11,754 nucleotides of DNA from Microseira sp003486305 (lineage in GTDB: Bacteria; Cyanobacteriota; Cyanobacteriia; Cyanobacteriales; Aerosakkonemataceae): contig DALYJX010000237.1 of assembly GCA_031969655.1 (NCBI GenBank), forward strand, positions 1-11,754, given 5' to 3'. Made by a program: the position numbers and the translations under genes. The notes under the pieces are model-generated. The model saw nothing but the letters and a program-made list of their open reading frames with translations, was not told the DNA's origin and made no database searches. Below, piece by piece: positions 1-5,928 of the stretch. Position 1 is the first letter of the stretch. Each line of letters starts with the position of its first letter.

Positions 1-1
1 G

Positions 2-169
2 AGAATGCGGTTTGGGCTACTGGGCGATACGGCTGACGCCACGCTGCGCGATCGCATCCCCGCTCTGGCGACAAATTTACTGGCATTATCTCCGGAAGAG
101 TTAGCGTTATTGTTGCAACAGTTGCCTCAATTGTCTGATGAAGAACTGTTAGCTAGACTGTCCAATTAG
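2..169 (+). CDS. C-terminal end of an unrecognised protein (cut by window edge)
   Basis: An open frame runs from the window edge to a TAG at 167-169 and gives about 55 residues. The composition is coding-like, with two Leu-rich amphipathic stretches near the end (…LSPEELALLLQQLPQLSDEELLARLSN). A MRFG-like segment followed by a Leu/Glu-rich helical tail loosely recalls the C-terminal DUF4351 helix of cyanobacterial Rpn/PD-(D/E)XK proteins, but this is only an impression and no catalytic part is in view. The frame contains a HIP1 octamer at 48-55. The next gene on the same strand starts 86 bp downstream with its own strong ribosome binding site. Confidence 0.5.
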   Translation, partial: RMRFGLLGDTADATLRDRIPALATNLLALSPEELALLLQQLPQLSDEELLARLSN

Positions 170-255
170 ACTGGTTAAAAAGGCTTTTAGATATGGCGAT
201 CGCTATCCCTTTACTGGGGTAGAATTGAGAACAGAAGGTAAAAGGAGAGAGAGCT

Positions 256-489
256 ATGTCAGACCAAGATCTCACTAATATCATTACCATCGAACCTGGT
301 AAACGAGGTGGCAAACCTTGTATTCGAGGCATGAGAATTACGGTTTATGACGTGCTGGAATATCTCGCTTCTGGGATGACTTATCAAGAAATCTTAGATG
401 ATTTTCCCTATCTCACCCAACAGGATATTTTGGCTTGCTTGAGTTTCGCAGCTAAACGGGAGCAGTTTATGTTAATTGTTCAGTCATGA
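256..489 (+). CDS. DUF433 family antitoxin-like protein
   Basis: This 77-residue protein has the DUF433 hallmark: an N-terminal segment ending in GKPCIRGMRITVYDVLEYL (about residues 19-37), then G-MTYQEILDDFPYLTQQDI, a winged-helix-like DNA-binding fold. DUF433 proteins are known as VapB-like antitoxins of PIN-like DUF5615 toxins, and exactly that partner follows with an ATGA overlap (486-489), so co-translation is expected. The start is well supported: AAAGGAGAGAGAG lies just upstream of ATG 256. The inferred role is to bind and neutralise the downstream nuclease and to repress its own operon. The length is normal for the family. The C-terminus (FMLIVQS) is short and could be the toxin-contacting end. 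Confidence 0.85.
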   Translation: MSDQDLTNIITIEPGKRGGKPCIRGMRITVYDVLEYLASGMTYQEILDDFPYLTQQDILACLSFAAKREQFMLIVQS

Positions 490-821
490 AACTACTTTTG
501 TTTGACCAAAATCTCTCGCCTCGTCTTGTCGATCGCCTTGCGGATATCTATCCTAGTTCCCTTCATGTCGATGCGATTGGATTACCTACCGCACCCGATC
601 GCGAGGTTTGGGAGTTTGCTCGTCAGCATGACTATATTATCGTTACCAAAGATGCGGATTTTAGCGAATTGAGTCTATTGTTGGGATTTCCCCCCAAGGT
701 AATTTGGATACGACGTGGAAATTGTTCGACAAGGGATATCGAGATGATGCTAAGAGAGAATTATGCTGCGATCGCGGCTTTAAGTGACGCTCCTAATACC
801 GGAATTATCACTTTGTTTTAA
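486..821 (+). CDS. DUF5615 PIN-like toxin-type nuclease
   Basis: This 111-residue protein starts MKLLLFDQNLS, the first-strand acidic motif (D7) of DUF5615 (Mut7-C/PIN-like) proteins. It continues with APDREVWEFA (D38, E40) and the typical IIVTKDADF (D56, D58), which together form a metal-binding acidic cluster expected in a ribonuclease. Length and motif order are complete. It overlaps the DUF433 antitoxin gene by 4 bp (ATGA), the arrangement of a two-gene toxin-antitoxin operon, and has no promoter of its own. Family knowledge suggests a cytoplasmic RNase held inactive by its neighbour. The actual target is not visible from sequence, and toxicity is inferred. A HIP1 octamer lies inside the gene near 768-775. 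Confidence 0.83.
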   Translation: MKLLLFDQNLSPRLVDRLADIYPSSLHVDAIGLPTAPDREVWEFARQHDYIIVTKDADFSELSLLLGFPPKVIWIRRGNCSTRDIEMMLRENYAAIAALSDAPNTGIITLF

Positions 822-850
822 TAAAAATCAAAGATAATTATTATTGTTAG

Positions 851-1179
851 ATGGATAAAGTAAATTACCCAGAAGTAGTACAAACAATTCTGAAAAATCA
901 TGTAAAAATCGCCCAAATAGTCAGACAGAAGTGCAACTGATATTTGATACGGAGCGCGATCGCTATCAAGTTCTTAATATTGGTTGGCAAGATCTAACCC
1001 GGATATTTGGTTGTATTATTTACGTGTAAATTAAAGATGGTAAAATTTGGATAGAACGGGATGGTACTGAAATCGGAGTCGCTAATGAATTAGTAGAAGC
1101 TGGTGTTCCTAAACAAGATATAGTTTTGGGTTTTAAAGCACCCTATAAACGGAAATACACTGAGTTTGCTGCTAGTTGA
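851..1179 (+). pseudogene. xisI: xisI-like gene (fdxN element excision controlling factor), frameshifted and stop-interrupted
   Basis: The C-terminal part is unmistakably XisI: in one frame, IFDTERDRYQVLNIGWQ, then IKDGKIWIERDGTEIGVANE, then LVEAGVPKQDIVLGFKAPYK, ending at TGA 1177-1179. The N-terminus MDKVNYPEVVQTILKNH starts at ATG 851 but lies in another frame and ends at a TGA near 940. A frameshift around 905-920 separates the two parts, and a TAA at 1027-1029 further interrupts the second frame (IIYV-stop-IKDGK). XisI acts with XisH in Anabaena to control fdxN-element excision, and the family is widespread in cyanobacteria, usually as xisH-xisI pairs. No xisH is visible upstream, where the DUF433/DUF5615 pair sits instead. 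The copy is judged dead unless the disruptions are sequencing errors. Confidence 0.85.
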
Positions 1180-1191
1180 AGCAATTCTTGA

Positions 1192-1231
1192 GCGATTCGC
1201 GCTTCGCGATAGCTTCGCTTCACGCAAGCGC
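1192..1231. repeat. GC-rich cyanobacterial interspersed repeat
   Basis: The stretch after xisI is built of GCTTCGC/GCGAAGC-like words (CGCGCTTCGCGATAGC, then TTCGCTTCACGCAAGCGC) with internal inverted symmetry. This type of short interspersed palindromic repeat is common between genes of filamentous cyanobacteria. It encodes nothing recognisable here. Confidence 0.5.
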
Positions 1232-1241
1232 AAACAAGATA

Positions 1242-1311
1242 GGGGGCGATCGCACACCTACAAGTAACCTCCATGCATGGTTCGGAAAGCCAGGAATTCT
1301 CGGTCGCCCCC
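1242..1311. repeat. Inverted repeat GGGGGCGA … TCGCCCCC with internal palindrome
   Basis: GGGGGCGA (1242-1249, running into a HIP1 site) and its exact complement TCGCCCCC (1304-1311) enclose 54 nt that contain the perfect palindrome CCATGCATGG (1271-1280). The structure lies directly downstream of the stop of the STAND NTPase gene on the minus strand, so it could fold at its mRNA 3' end. It has no U-tract and is not a classical terminator. Its function is unknown. Confidence 0.45.
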
Positions 1312-1339
1312 GCCATACTTTCTCAACCATTCCAATCTA

Positions 1340-2722
1340 CTACTGATTTTTCACATATTGTTTCACTACAGATTGCAGCTTAACAACCGTCTCTCCATTC
1401 TCTTTTTTCTCAAGCAAACAACGCCTTACTAAAGATTGCATCGCATTGAATAAATCTGGCGGTGATAACTGCATTTTTTCTATTAATTGAGATATAGAAA
1501 CAGCTTCATTCTCCCTCGCCAAACCAGCCATTATCTGTTTTTCTAAATCTGATAAGCGGTTATACTGACGAGCCAATATATCTTTTAAATCTTCACTCAC
1601 AAACAGCGCATCATATTTCAAAAATTCAGAAACTTTACCACCGCACAAATCTTTAATCAGCGTGGCAACTATTTTTAACCATAATGGATTACCTTGGTAA
1701 AGGTTAATCAATTCTTCCCATTTATTTTCATCAACTAAACCTTTCTCCTTGAGAATTTCCCTTGCTGCTATACCCAAACTATTTAATGGCAGCGATCGCA
1801 CGGGTTTGTTCTCCCCTTCCAATGCGACAATTTCTCTCGGTTTATCCCAACTAAGCAGCAGCAAGCAACTGTTATGATGTAATTCTCCTAATCTTTTAAA
1901 TAGTAATCCATAATCTTCATATCCAGTTTCATAGCAACCAGCTAGTTGTCCGCTACTGAAAATATGATGTACATCATCGAATATTATCAGACAGCGTTGC
2001 TTACGCAGATATTCTATTAGTTGCGATCGCCTATTTTCTGAGTTACCTGTAAACTCACTGTCCTGGGAAATACATAAAAATTCGATTAGTTCTTTTTGGA
2101 TTAATTCTATTGGTGGTTTGTCCCAGAGACTTCGCCAAATTACATACTCAAATTTATCCTGAATTTGCTTTAGTAGCTGGAGGGCGATCGCACTTTTCCC
2201 AATCCCACTTATCCCCAAAATTGCCGCTAGGCGACAGCGTTCTTGTACTATCCATTTTTCTAAGACAGTCAGTTCTTCTGTGCGATCGTAGAAATTGCCG
2301 ATATCAGGCGCATCATCTACAGAAACCCGGTTTCTTGGAGAAACCGGGTTTCTAGTCTGGTGCGATCGCTCTTGTGCAACTTCTGGAGGTTGCAAAGGTT
2401 TTGCACAAAGGTTGACGTTTTTAATTCCTACGAAATCTTTCGCTAACTTTGATGAAACAATAGATATTTGACATCTCTCCATTGTAGAGCGAAAATTCGA
2501 TTTACTGACATCTTCCCCTATTACATTTGAGAGTACCTTCCAAAGTTCTGAAGCGATATCTTTAACGTGACCTTCTGTGCAATTAAACTCTTCTGCTATT
2601 TTCGAGTATTTCTGATTTTGCACAGCACCCCGCAGTATTGCTTCTTGCAGATCGTCTAGGTGTTTCCCTGTTTTGGTGAAAATTAGGCGATCTGCTATTT
2701 TTAGCACTTCTTTAACGTCCAT
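1340..2722 (-). CDS. STAND NTPase: vMAP-type HTH domain plus NB-ARC ATPase
   Basis: Counted from ATG 2722 (MDVKEVLKIADRLIF) the protein has 460 residues. Residues 1-82 are the small helical HTH domain (FTKTGKHLDDLQEAILRG…) at the start of many cyanobacterial NB-ARC/WD40 proteins. After a linker (about 85-140) comes NB-ARC: Walker A GISGIGKS (170-177), Walker B CLIIFDDV (244-251) and GNPLWLKI (344-351), then a winged helix to the end. There are no WD40 or TPR sensor repeats, so the protein is short for the group. STAND NTPases are ATP-dependent switches; the ligand and output are not visible. A GTG at 2749 would add nine residues, but it sits one base after a TATAAT box, so ATG 2722 is preferred. 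A palindromic repeat is inserted in frame in the linker. Confidence 0.85.
   Translation of the reverse strand: MDVKEVLKIADRLIFTKTGKHLDDLQEAILRGAVQNQKYSKIAEEFNCTEGHVKDIASELWKVLSNVIGEDVSKSNFRSTMERCQISIVSSKLAKDFVGIKNVNLCAKPLQPPEVAQERSHQTRNPVSPRNRVSVDDAPDIGNFYDRTEELTVLEKWIVQERCRLAAILGISGIGKSAIALQLLKQIQDKFEYVIWRSLWDKPPIELIQKELIEFLCISQDSEFTGNSENRRSQLIEYLRKQRCLIIFDDVHHIFSSGQLAGCYETGYEDYGLLFKRLGELHHNSCLLLLSWDKPREIVALEGENKPVRSLPLNSLGIAAREILKEKGLVDENKWEELINLYQGNPLWLKIVATLIKDLCGGKVSEFLKYDALFVSEDLKDILARQYNRLSDLEKQIMAGLARENEAVSISQLIEKMQLSPPDLFNAMQSLVRRCLLEKKENGETVVKLQSVVKQYVKNQ
2321..2353. repeat. Perfect 15-bp-arm palindrome inserted in frame in the STAND gene
   Basis: Arms AGAAACCCGGTTTCT (2321-2335) and AGAAACCGGGTTTCT (2339-2353) are exact reverse complements separated by TGG. 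Each arm is itself nearly palindromic. The element is 33 bp, exactly 11 codons, and on the minus strand encodes RNPVSPRNRVS in the linker between the HTH and NB-ARC domains, leaving the frame intact. This looks like a member of a dispersed cyanobacterial palindrome family. Confidence 0.8.
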
Positions 2723-2750
2723 TGGTCGGGTAGATGTCGGTGTTTTCACT

Positions 2751-2756
2751 ATTATA
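2751..2756 (-). promoter_or_regulatory. -10 box (TATAAT) of the STAND NTPase gene
   Basis: The minus strand reads TATAAT at 2756-2751, a perfect -10 hexamer, 28 bp before ATG 2722. Transcription would start around 2744, inside the GTG-started frame, which argues for ATG 2722 as the real start. No good -35 is seen at the right distance. Instead the phased repeats run up to the box, as expected for an activator-dependent promoter. Confidence 0.5.
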
Positions 2757-2758
2757 AT

Positions 2759-2837
2759 CCTACTTTCTCCGACTTGGGCGACTTTTTCCTACTTTTTGTA
2801 TTGGAAAAGTTCCTACTAAATCCGACTTTTACCGACT
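2759..2837 (-). promoter_or_regulatory. Phased AGT(C/A)GG direct repeats upstream of the STAND gene
   Basis: On the plus strand CC(T/G)ACT, or GCGACT once, occurs seven times: at 2759, 2769, 2778, 2788, 2812, 2822 and 2832. Spacings are 10, 9, 10, 24, 10 and 10 bp, so the copies fall on one face of the helix in two groups (four plus three). On the minus strand they read AGTAGG or AGTCGG and end directly at the -10 box of the STAND gene. This is the layout of a multi-site binding region for a cooperative regulator. The divergent PEP-CTERM gene could also be controlled from here. Confidence 0.5.
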
Positions 2838-2964
2838 GGACAAATATCCTATACCACCGGAAAATGGTTGCAGTAAAACCTCGTTTTAAAGTTTATACAC
2901 CTTTTACTAATATAAATATTTACTATTCAAGCAAAACAACATTAAAATTCGTTAATGAGGTTTC

Positions 2965-4035
2965 ATGTTTAAGCTATCTTCAGATCTATCTAAGTTTTCA
3001 TTAGGGATAGTCGGATCATTTTTTTATATACCCTTTCTATCTAGTAGTGTATATGCTTTTTCGCTTGGCGATGTATTTGATAAAGGTTCGACAGCTTCAC
3101 AAATATTTCGCCCTTTTAAAAATACCACTCTTACCTGCAATAGGAAAGTGGACTTTATAAACGGTTTTGTACCTCGTGAAGAACGAACTCTAACCTGTGA
3201 CATGACTGTTGATGCTCTAGCACCAATTGTAGGATGGAGTACAGCAGGCCAATGGCAATGGCAAGATATATGGATTAACGAAACATTTTGGGGAAAAGCT
3301 TCTCACGACTATAACATTCGTATAGATACTAACGCTACGGGAGTGGTGCAAGTCGGTGGTGTTAACGGAGCAGGGACAGCCAAGATTGCTGTACACGATC
3401 TCTATAAACCTCGTTCTAAGGTACAGTCAGTAAGTTGGGACTCCCACCTCTGGAGCCGGACTCCAGCAAAATATTTGAATTTCAACTCTATCAGTTTGAA
3501 TAAAAATATCAGTCTGACACGAAACAAGCGTTCTTATGACTTTACGCTAGGAGCATATCTAGCAGCGTATGCTGAAAGCATAGCAGCAGGGTGGAGCCAC
3601 TCCACTGGGACTATAAGTTTTACCAGTCGAGTTACCATACATGAAAAAGGTCGTAGTCGTAGTTCACTAGGAAGCTTTGCTAGTGTCGCTAGTGTCTCTA
3701 ACGATGATTTTATTTCCGTCTCTGATGATGAATTGACCAGTGTTTCAACCAATGATTTTAGCAATGTCTTTGGTGACGAACCAACCAGTGTTTTGGATGA
3801 TGATTTTAGCAATATCTCGGATGACGAATTTTCCATTGTTTCTGAGAATGATTTTAGTAATATCTCGGATGACGGCATTGCTACGTCAGTTCCAGAACCA
3901 TCTCAAATTGGCGGACTAGCAGCACTTCTGACTATGTTATTAGCAACCAAGCGCTCTCGTTTTACCAAAAAGCATCCTAAAGAAACTGAAAAGCTTGTTG
4001 GTCAAACTAAGGTGACACCCATTCAATCCCCATAA
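2965..4035 (+). CDS. Secreted PEP-CTERM-type protein with acidic 16-residue repeats
   Basis: This 356-residue protein starts at ATG 2965, with GAGG four bases upstream. Residues 1-32 form a signal peptide (hydrophobic core about 11-31). The body (35-225) is rich in Trp, Tyr, Asn and beta-type sequence, with two Cys (58, 78) that could form a disulfide; no named domain was recognised. Residues 248-303 are acidic Ser/Asp repeats of 16 residues. The C-terminus shows VPEPS (309-313), a hydrophobic segment GGLAALLTMLLA and a basic stretch KRSRFTKK, the PEP-CTERM sorting signal processed by an exosortase and found on exported surface proteins. About 20 residues after the basic cluster make the tail longer than usual. 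The 5' region is shared with the divergent STAND gene. The binding function is unknown. Confidence 0.8.
   Translation: MFKLSSDLSKFSLGIVGSFFYIPFLSSSVYAFSLGDVFDKGSTASQIFRPFKNTTLTCNRKVDFINGFVPREERTLTCDMTVDALAPIVGWSTAGQWQWQDIWINETFWGKASHDYNIRIDTNATGVVQVGGVNGAGTAKIAVHDLYKPRSKVQSVSWDSHLWSRTPAKYLNFNSISLNKNISLTRNKRSYDFTLGAYLAAYAESIAAGWSHSTGTISFTSRVTIHEKGRSRSSLGSFASVASVSNDDFISVSDDELTSVSTNDFSNVFGDEPTSVLDDDFSNISDDEFSIVSENDFSNISDDGIATSVPEPSQIGGLAALLTMLLATKRSRFTKKHPKETEKLVGQTKVTPIQSP
3706..3875 (+). repeat. 48-bp tandem repeats (about 3.5 copies) inside the PEP-CTERM gene
   Basis: Units begin with GATTTTA at 3706, 3754, 3802 and 3850, exactly 48 bp apart. Each encodes 16 residues of the type DFSNISDDEFSIVSEN. 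The last unit is partial and runs into the PEP-CTERM signal. The units are diverged but in frame, with conserved Asp, Phe and Ser. The acidic spacing suggests a flexible or cation-binding stalk. Copy number may vary between strains. Confidence 0.8.
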
Positions 4036-4098
4036 ATATCCACATTACTAATAGCAAAGACAGATTCATCAGCACTAGAAGACGGAAGTGCTTGCAAA

Positions 4099-5253
4099 TC
4101 AGCAATATTGCCGCATTGATTCAACCCGGTCAGCTTCGCGAATAGCCAGAGGCTTAATTTGCTTGCGTTCTTCAAGCAGAGTTTCAGGAGATATTTCCAA
4201 CGGCGGAAGTAACGACGGAATTGGTGCATTCTCATCGGGAAACATTTGATAAAAAGTAGTAGCCGCAGCTCGTTCTACAATCGTTTGAATCTCAGAGCCA
4301 ACACAGCGTTGGGTTCTTTTAATCACCTCTTTTCTTGACTCGTGAGTATAGGGAACGCCACCATTTTTGAATCGCTCATCAAATCGAGTTAAGTGGAGAT
4401 TAAAAATAGTATTGCGTTCGCCATGATTGGGCAAATCAACTTTGTAGATGTAGTCAAAGCGTCCGGCGCGGGTGAGTTCTGGTGGCAACCATTCCATGCG
4501 GTTAACGCTAGCAATAACAATTGCGTCGCTGGTACGTTCTTGCATCCAAGTGAGCAAAGTTCCAGCCAGCCTTTGACCCAAACCGCCGTCATCAAACCCC
4601 GCAAAACTCTTATCAAAATCATCAAAATAAATTACAACTCGATTGAGTCTATCAGTGAGTTTCAAAAGTTTTTTCAGCCTCGGTTCGGCTTCATTACCAT
4701 AACCTCTAAAATTACCCCAATCTACCAGAATCAGAGGAACTCCAACAATTTGAGCGCAAACTTTAGCCGCGTGAGATTTCCCAGTACCAGGAGGGCCAAC
4801 TAGCAATACTCCTTTTGGTACTTTGAGTTTATAGGCTTTCGCCAGAGGACTTAATAATCGTTTGAACTTTTTAAATGCTGCAAGCATTTGATCCAAACCA
4901 CCTAAAGGGACTTGAGGTGCAGGTAAAAACTCGATATCATAGAGTCGATTGAAAAGTTGGACTTTGTAGTTAAATAGCTTTTCTGCCAGTTTTTTGGCAT
5001 TTTGGGGCGAATGTCGGTAGTGAATCGCGGTGATGGCATTGATGATATCTGAGATATAAAGACCGATACTGCTGTGCGCGATCGCTTCCAATTCCCCTAT
5101 ACTAAGGTGCGGCGGTAATCCCTCGCCAGCAACAGATTTGAGAGCGTCTATAATCTCGTGAAATTCCGGCAATTCCTGAGTAACCAAAGGAATTTGTGGT
5201 GCAAGTTCTGGCGTAATTTCTGCCCTAGCCCCCAAAAGAATACCGATAACCAA
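4099..5253 (-). CDS. Ycf46-like AAA ATPase, N-terminus probably missing
   Basis: The 384-residue frame has a complete AAA core: Walker A GPPGTGKS (153-160), Walker B VVIYFDDFDK (206-215), GTLLTWMQER (231-240), sensor 1 IASVNR (247-252) and arginine-finger region LTRAGRFD (260-267), all in the pattern of cyanobacterial and plastid Ycf46. Walker B carries DD where AAA proteins usually have DE. Residues 2-110 match the helical region before the core, beginning with VIGILLGARAEITPELA, which corresponds to the middle of the N-terminal domain of the family. About the first 100 residues therefore appear to be lost, and directly upstream on the other strand begins a fragment of a nuclease-like gene. 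ATG 5253 lacks a clear ribosome binding site. It may be a pseudogene or a shortened working version. Converges with the PEP-CTERM gene. Confidence 0.75.
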   Translation of the reverse strand: MVIGILLGARAEITPELAPQIPLVTQELPEFHEIIDALKSVAGEGLPPHLSIGELEAIAHSSIGLYISDIINAITAIHYRHSPQNAKKLAEKLFNYKVQLFNRLYDIEFLPAPQVPLGGLDQMLAAFKKFKRLLSPLAKAYKLKVPKGVLLVGPPGTGKSHAAKVCAQIVGVPLILVDWGNFRGYGNEAEPRLKKLLKLTDRLNRVVIYFDDFDKSFAGFDDGGLGQRLAGTLLTWMQERTSDAIVIASVNRMEWLPPELTRAGRFDYIYKVDLPNHGERNTIFNLHLTRFDERFKNGGVPYTHESRKEVIKRTQRCVGSEIQTIVERAAATTFYQMFPDENAPIPSLLPPLEISPETLLEERKQIKPLAIREADRVESMRQYC

Positions 5254-5254
5254 T

Positions 5255-5575
5255 CTACATATTGATGTTGAACTTGATGAACCGATGGCTAGGGATGGTA
5301 CGTTAATTCACTTTGCGGGGAAAGATGACTACCGAAATCGCTTTTTTGTAGAAGCAGGTTGGGTCGTAATTCGATTTTGTGAAGAGCAAGTTGTAAGTCA
5401 ACCTCACCGCTGTTGTCGATTTATTGGTAATGTTTTGGCTCAGATAACGAAACAATCGGCGATCGCACAACCCTTTGCTAATATCCCACCCCTCACCCCA
5501 GTGCGACAGTGGTCGAAAAGCCGTGCCAAGTCTTTAAGGCGTCAAGGCTATAGACAAGGTTACTTATCGCATTAA
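5255..5575 (+). pseudogene. C-terminal fragment of an endonuclease-like (DUF559/Vsr-type) protein
   Basis: Homology-like sequence starts before the first ATG (5285): codons from about 5255 give LHIDVELDEPMARDG, then HFAGKDDYRNRFFVEAGW, VVIRFCEEQVVSQP and CCRFIGNVLAQI, ending with VRQWSKSRAKSLRRQGYRQGYL before TAA 5573-5575. This resembles the second half of a cyanobacterial restriction-endonuclease-like family in which IDVE(I/L)DE and the WVVIRF strand belong to the nuclease fold. The N-terminal half is absent: upstream sequence belongs to the AAA gene on the other strand, with the break near 5250-5258. ATG 5285 could give a 96-residue peptide, but it would lack the IDVELDE segment. The family assignment rests on recalled motif similarity. 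Confidence 0.6.
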
Positions 5576-5613
5576 TCGAGTATGTGCGCGTAAACACGCA
5601 AGGAGACAATTTA

Positions 5614-5622
5614 TGCTATAAT
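5614..5622 (+). promoter_or_regulatory. Extended -10 promoter of the UPF0175/DUF3368 operon
   Basis: TGCTATAAT (TG at 5614-5615, TATAAT at 5617-5622) is a perfect extended -10 element, 52 bp before the start codon at 5674. No convincing -35 is seen, as allowed for extended -10 promoters. Placed in front of an antitoxin-toxin pair, it likely drives both genes. Confidence 0.55.
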
Positions 5623-5673
5623 ACACTGCCATAAATGACGATTATTTGTTAATTGTAAAATCGGAAAAATCAA

Positions 5674-5928
5674 ATGGTATCTATCTCTATTCAACTACCA
5701 GAAACCGCATTTTCTGCTCTTCGCAAAAACCCCGATGAATTTGTTCAAGAGATGCGACTGGCAGCCGCAGTAAAATGGTACGAACTTGGACAAATATCTT
5801 CAAGCAAAGCCGCAGAAATTTCTGGCATCACTAGGGCAGAATTCATCAACGCTTTGTCTCGTTACCAAGTTGACTTCATGCAATATACCGCTGAAGAGTT
5901 GGCAGAGGAAATGGCAAATGTTGATTAA
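5674..5928 (+). CDS. UPF0175 family antitoxin-like protein
   Basis: This 84-residue protein has a strand-like N-terminus (MVSISIQLPETAF) and the UPF0175 helix-turn-helix region at about 34-67 (KWYELGQISSSKAAEISGI, then TRAEFINALSRYQV). The family is known as a small DNA-binding antitoxin paired with DUF3368 PIN-like proteins, and the downstream gene is one. The two overlap by 11 bp (5918-5928). The expected role is repression of its own promoter, seen at 5614-5622, and binding of the toxin, probably through the acidic C-terminus (TAEELAEEMANVD). The start at ATG 5674 fits family length; the ribosome binding site (CGGAAAAA) is weak. The function is inferred from family and layout. Confidence 0.85.
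   Translation: MVSISIQLPETAFSALRKNPDEFVQEMRLAAAVKWYELGQISSSKAAEISGITRAEFINALSRYQVDFMQYTAEELAEEMANVD

Noticed and set aside
1250..1312. Possible group II intron domain V/VI remnant (ATGCATGGTTCGG-like words)
   Set aside because: The 5' half of domain V with its AGC and GAAA elements is absent, and no intron-encoded protein or 5' boundary is seen.
2759..2837. CRISPR or plasmid iteron array
   Set aside because: The repeated word is only 6 bp with 3-4 bp gaps, there are no spacers, no cas genes, and it sits against a -10 box.
3534..3878. 114-residue minus-strand frame rich in Ser/Lys
   Set aside because: It is the antisense of the 48-bp repeats in the PEP-CTERM gene and has a composition created by the repeats.
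4393..4803. 136-residue plus-strand frame
   Set aside because: It lies entirely opposite the AAA core (Walker A, Walker B and sensor 1 regions) and has no family-like sequence or ribosome binding site; it is a shadow.
5786..5917. Extended N-terminus of the DUF3368 protein
   Set aside because: It would run through the UPF0175 gene in another frame; ATG 5918 has a ribosome binding site and the normal family start.
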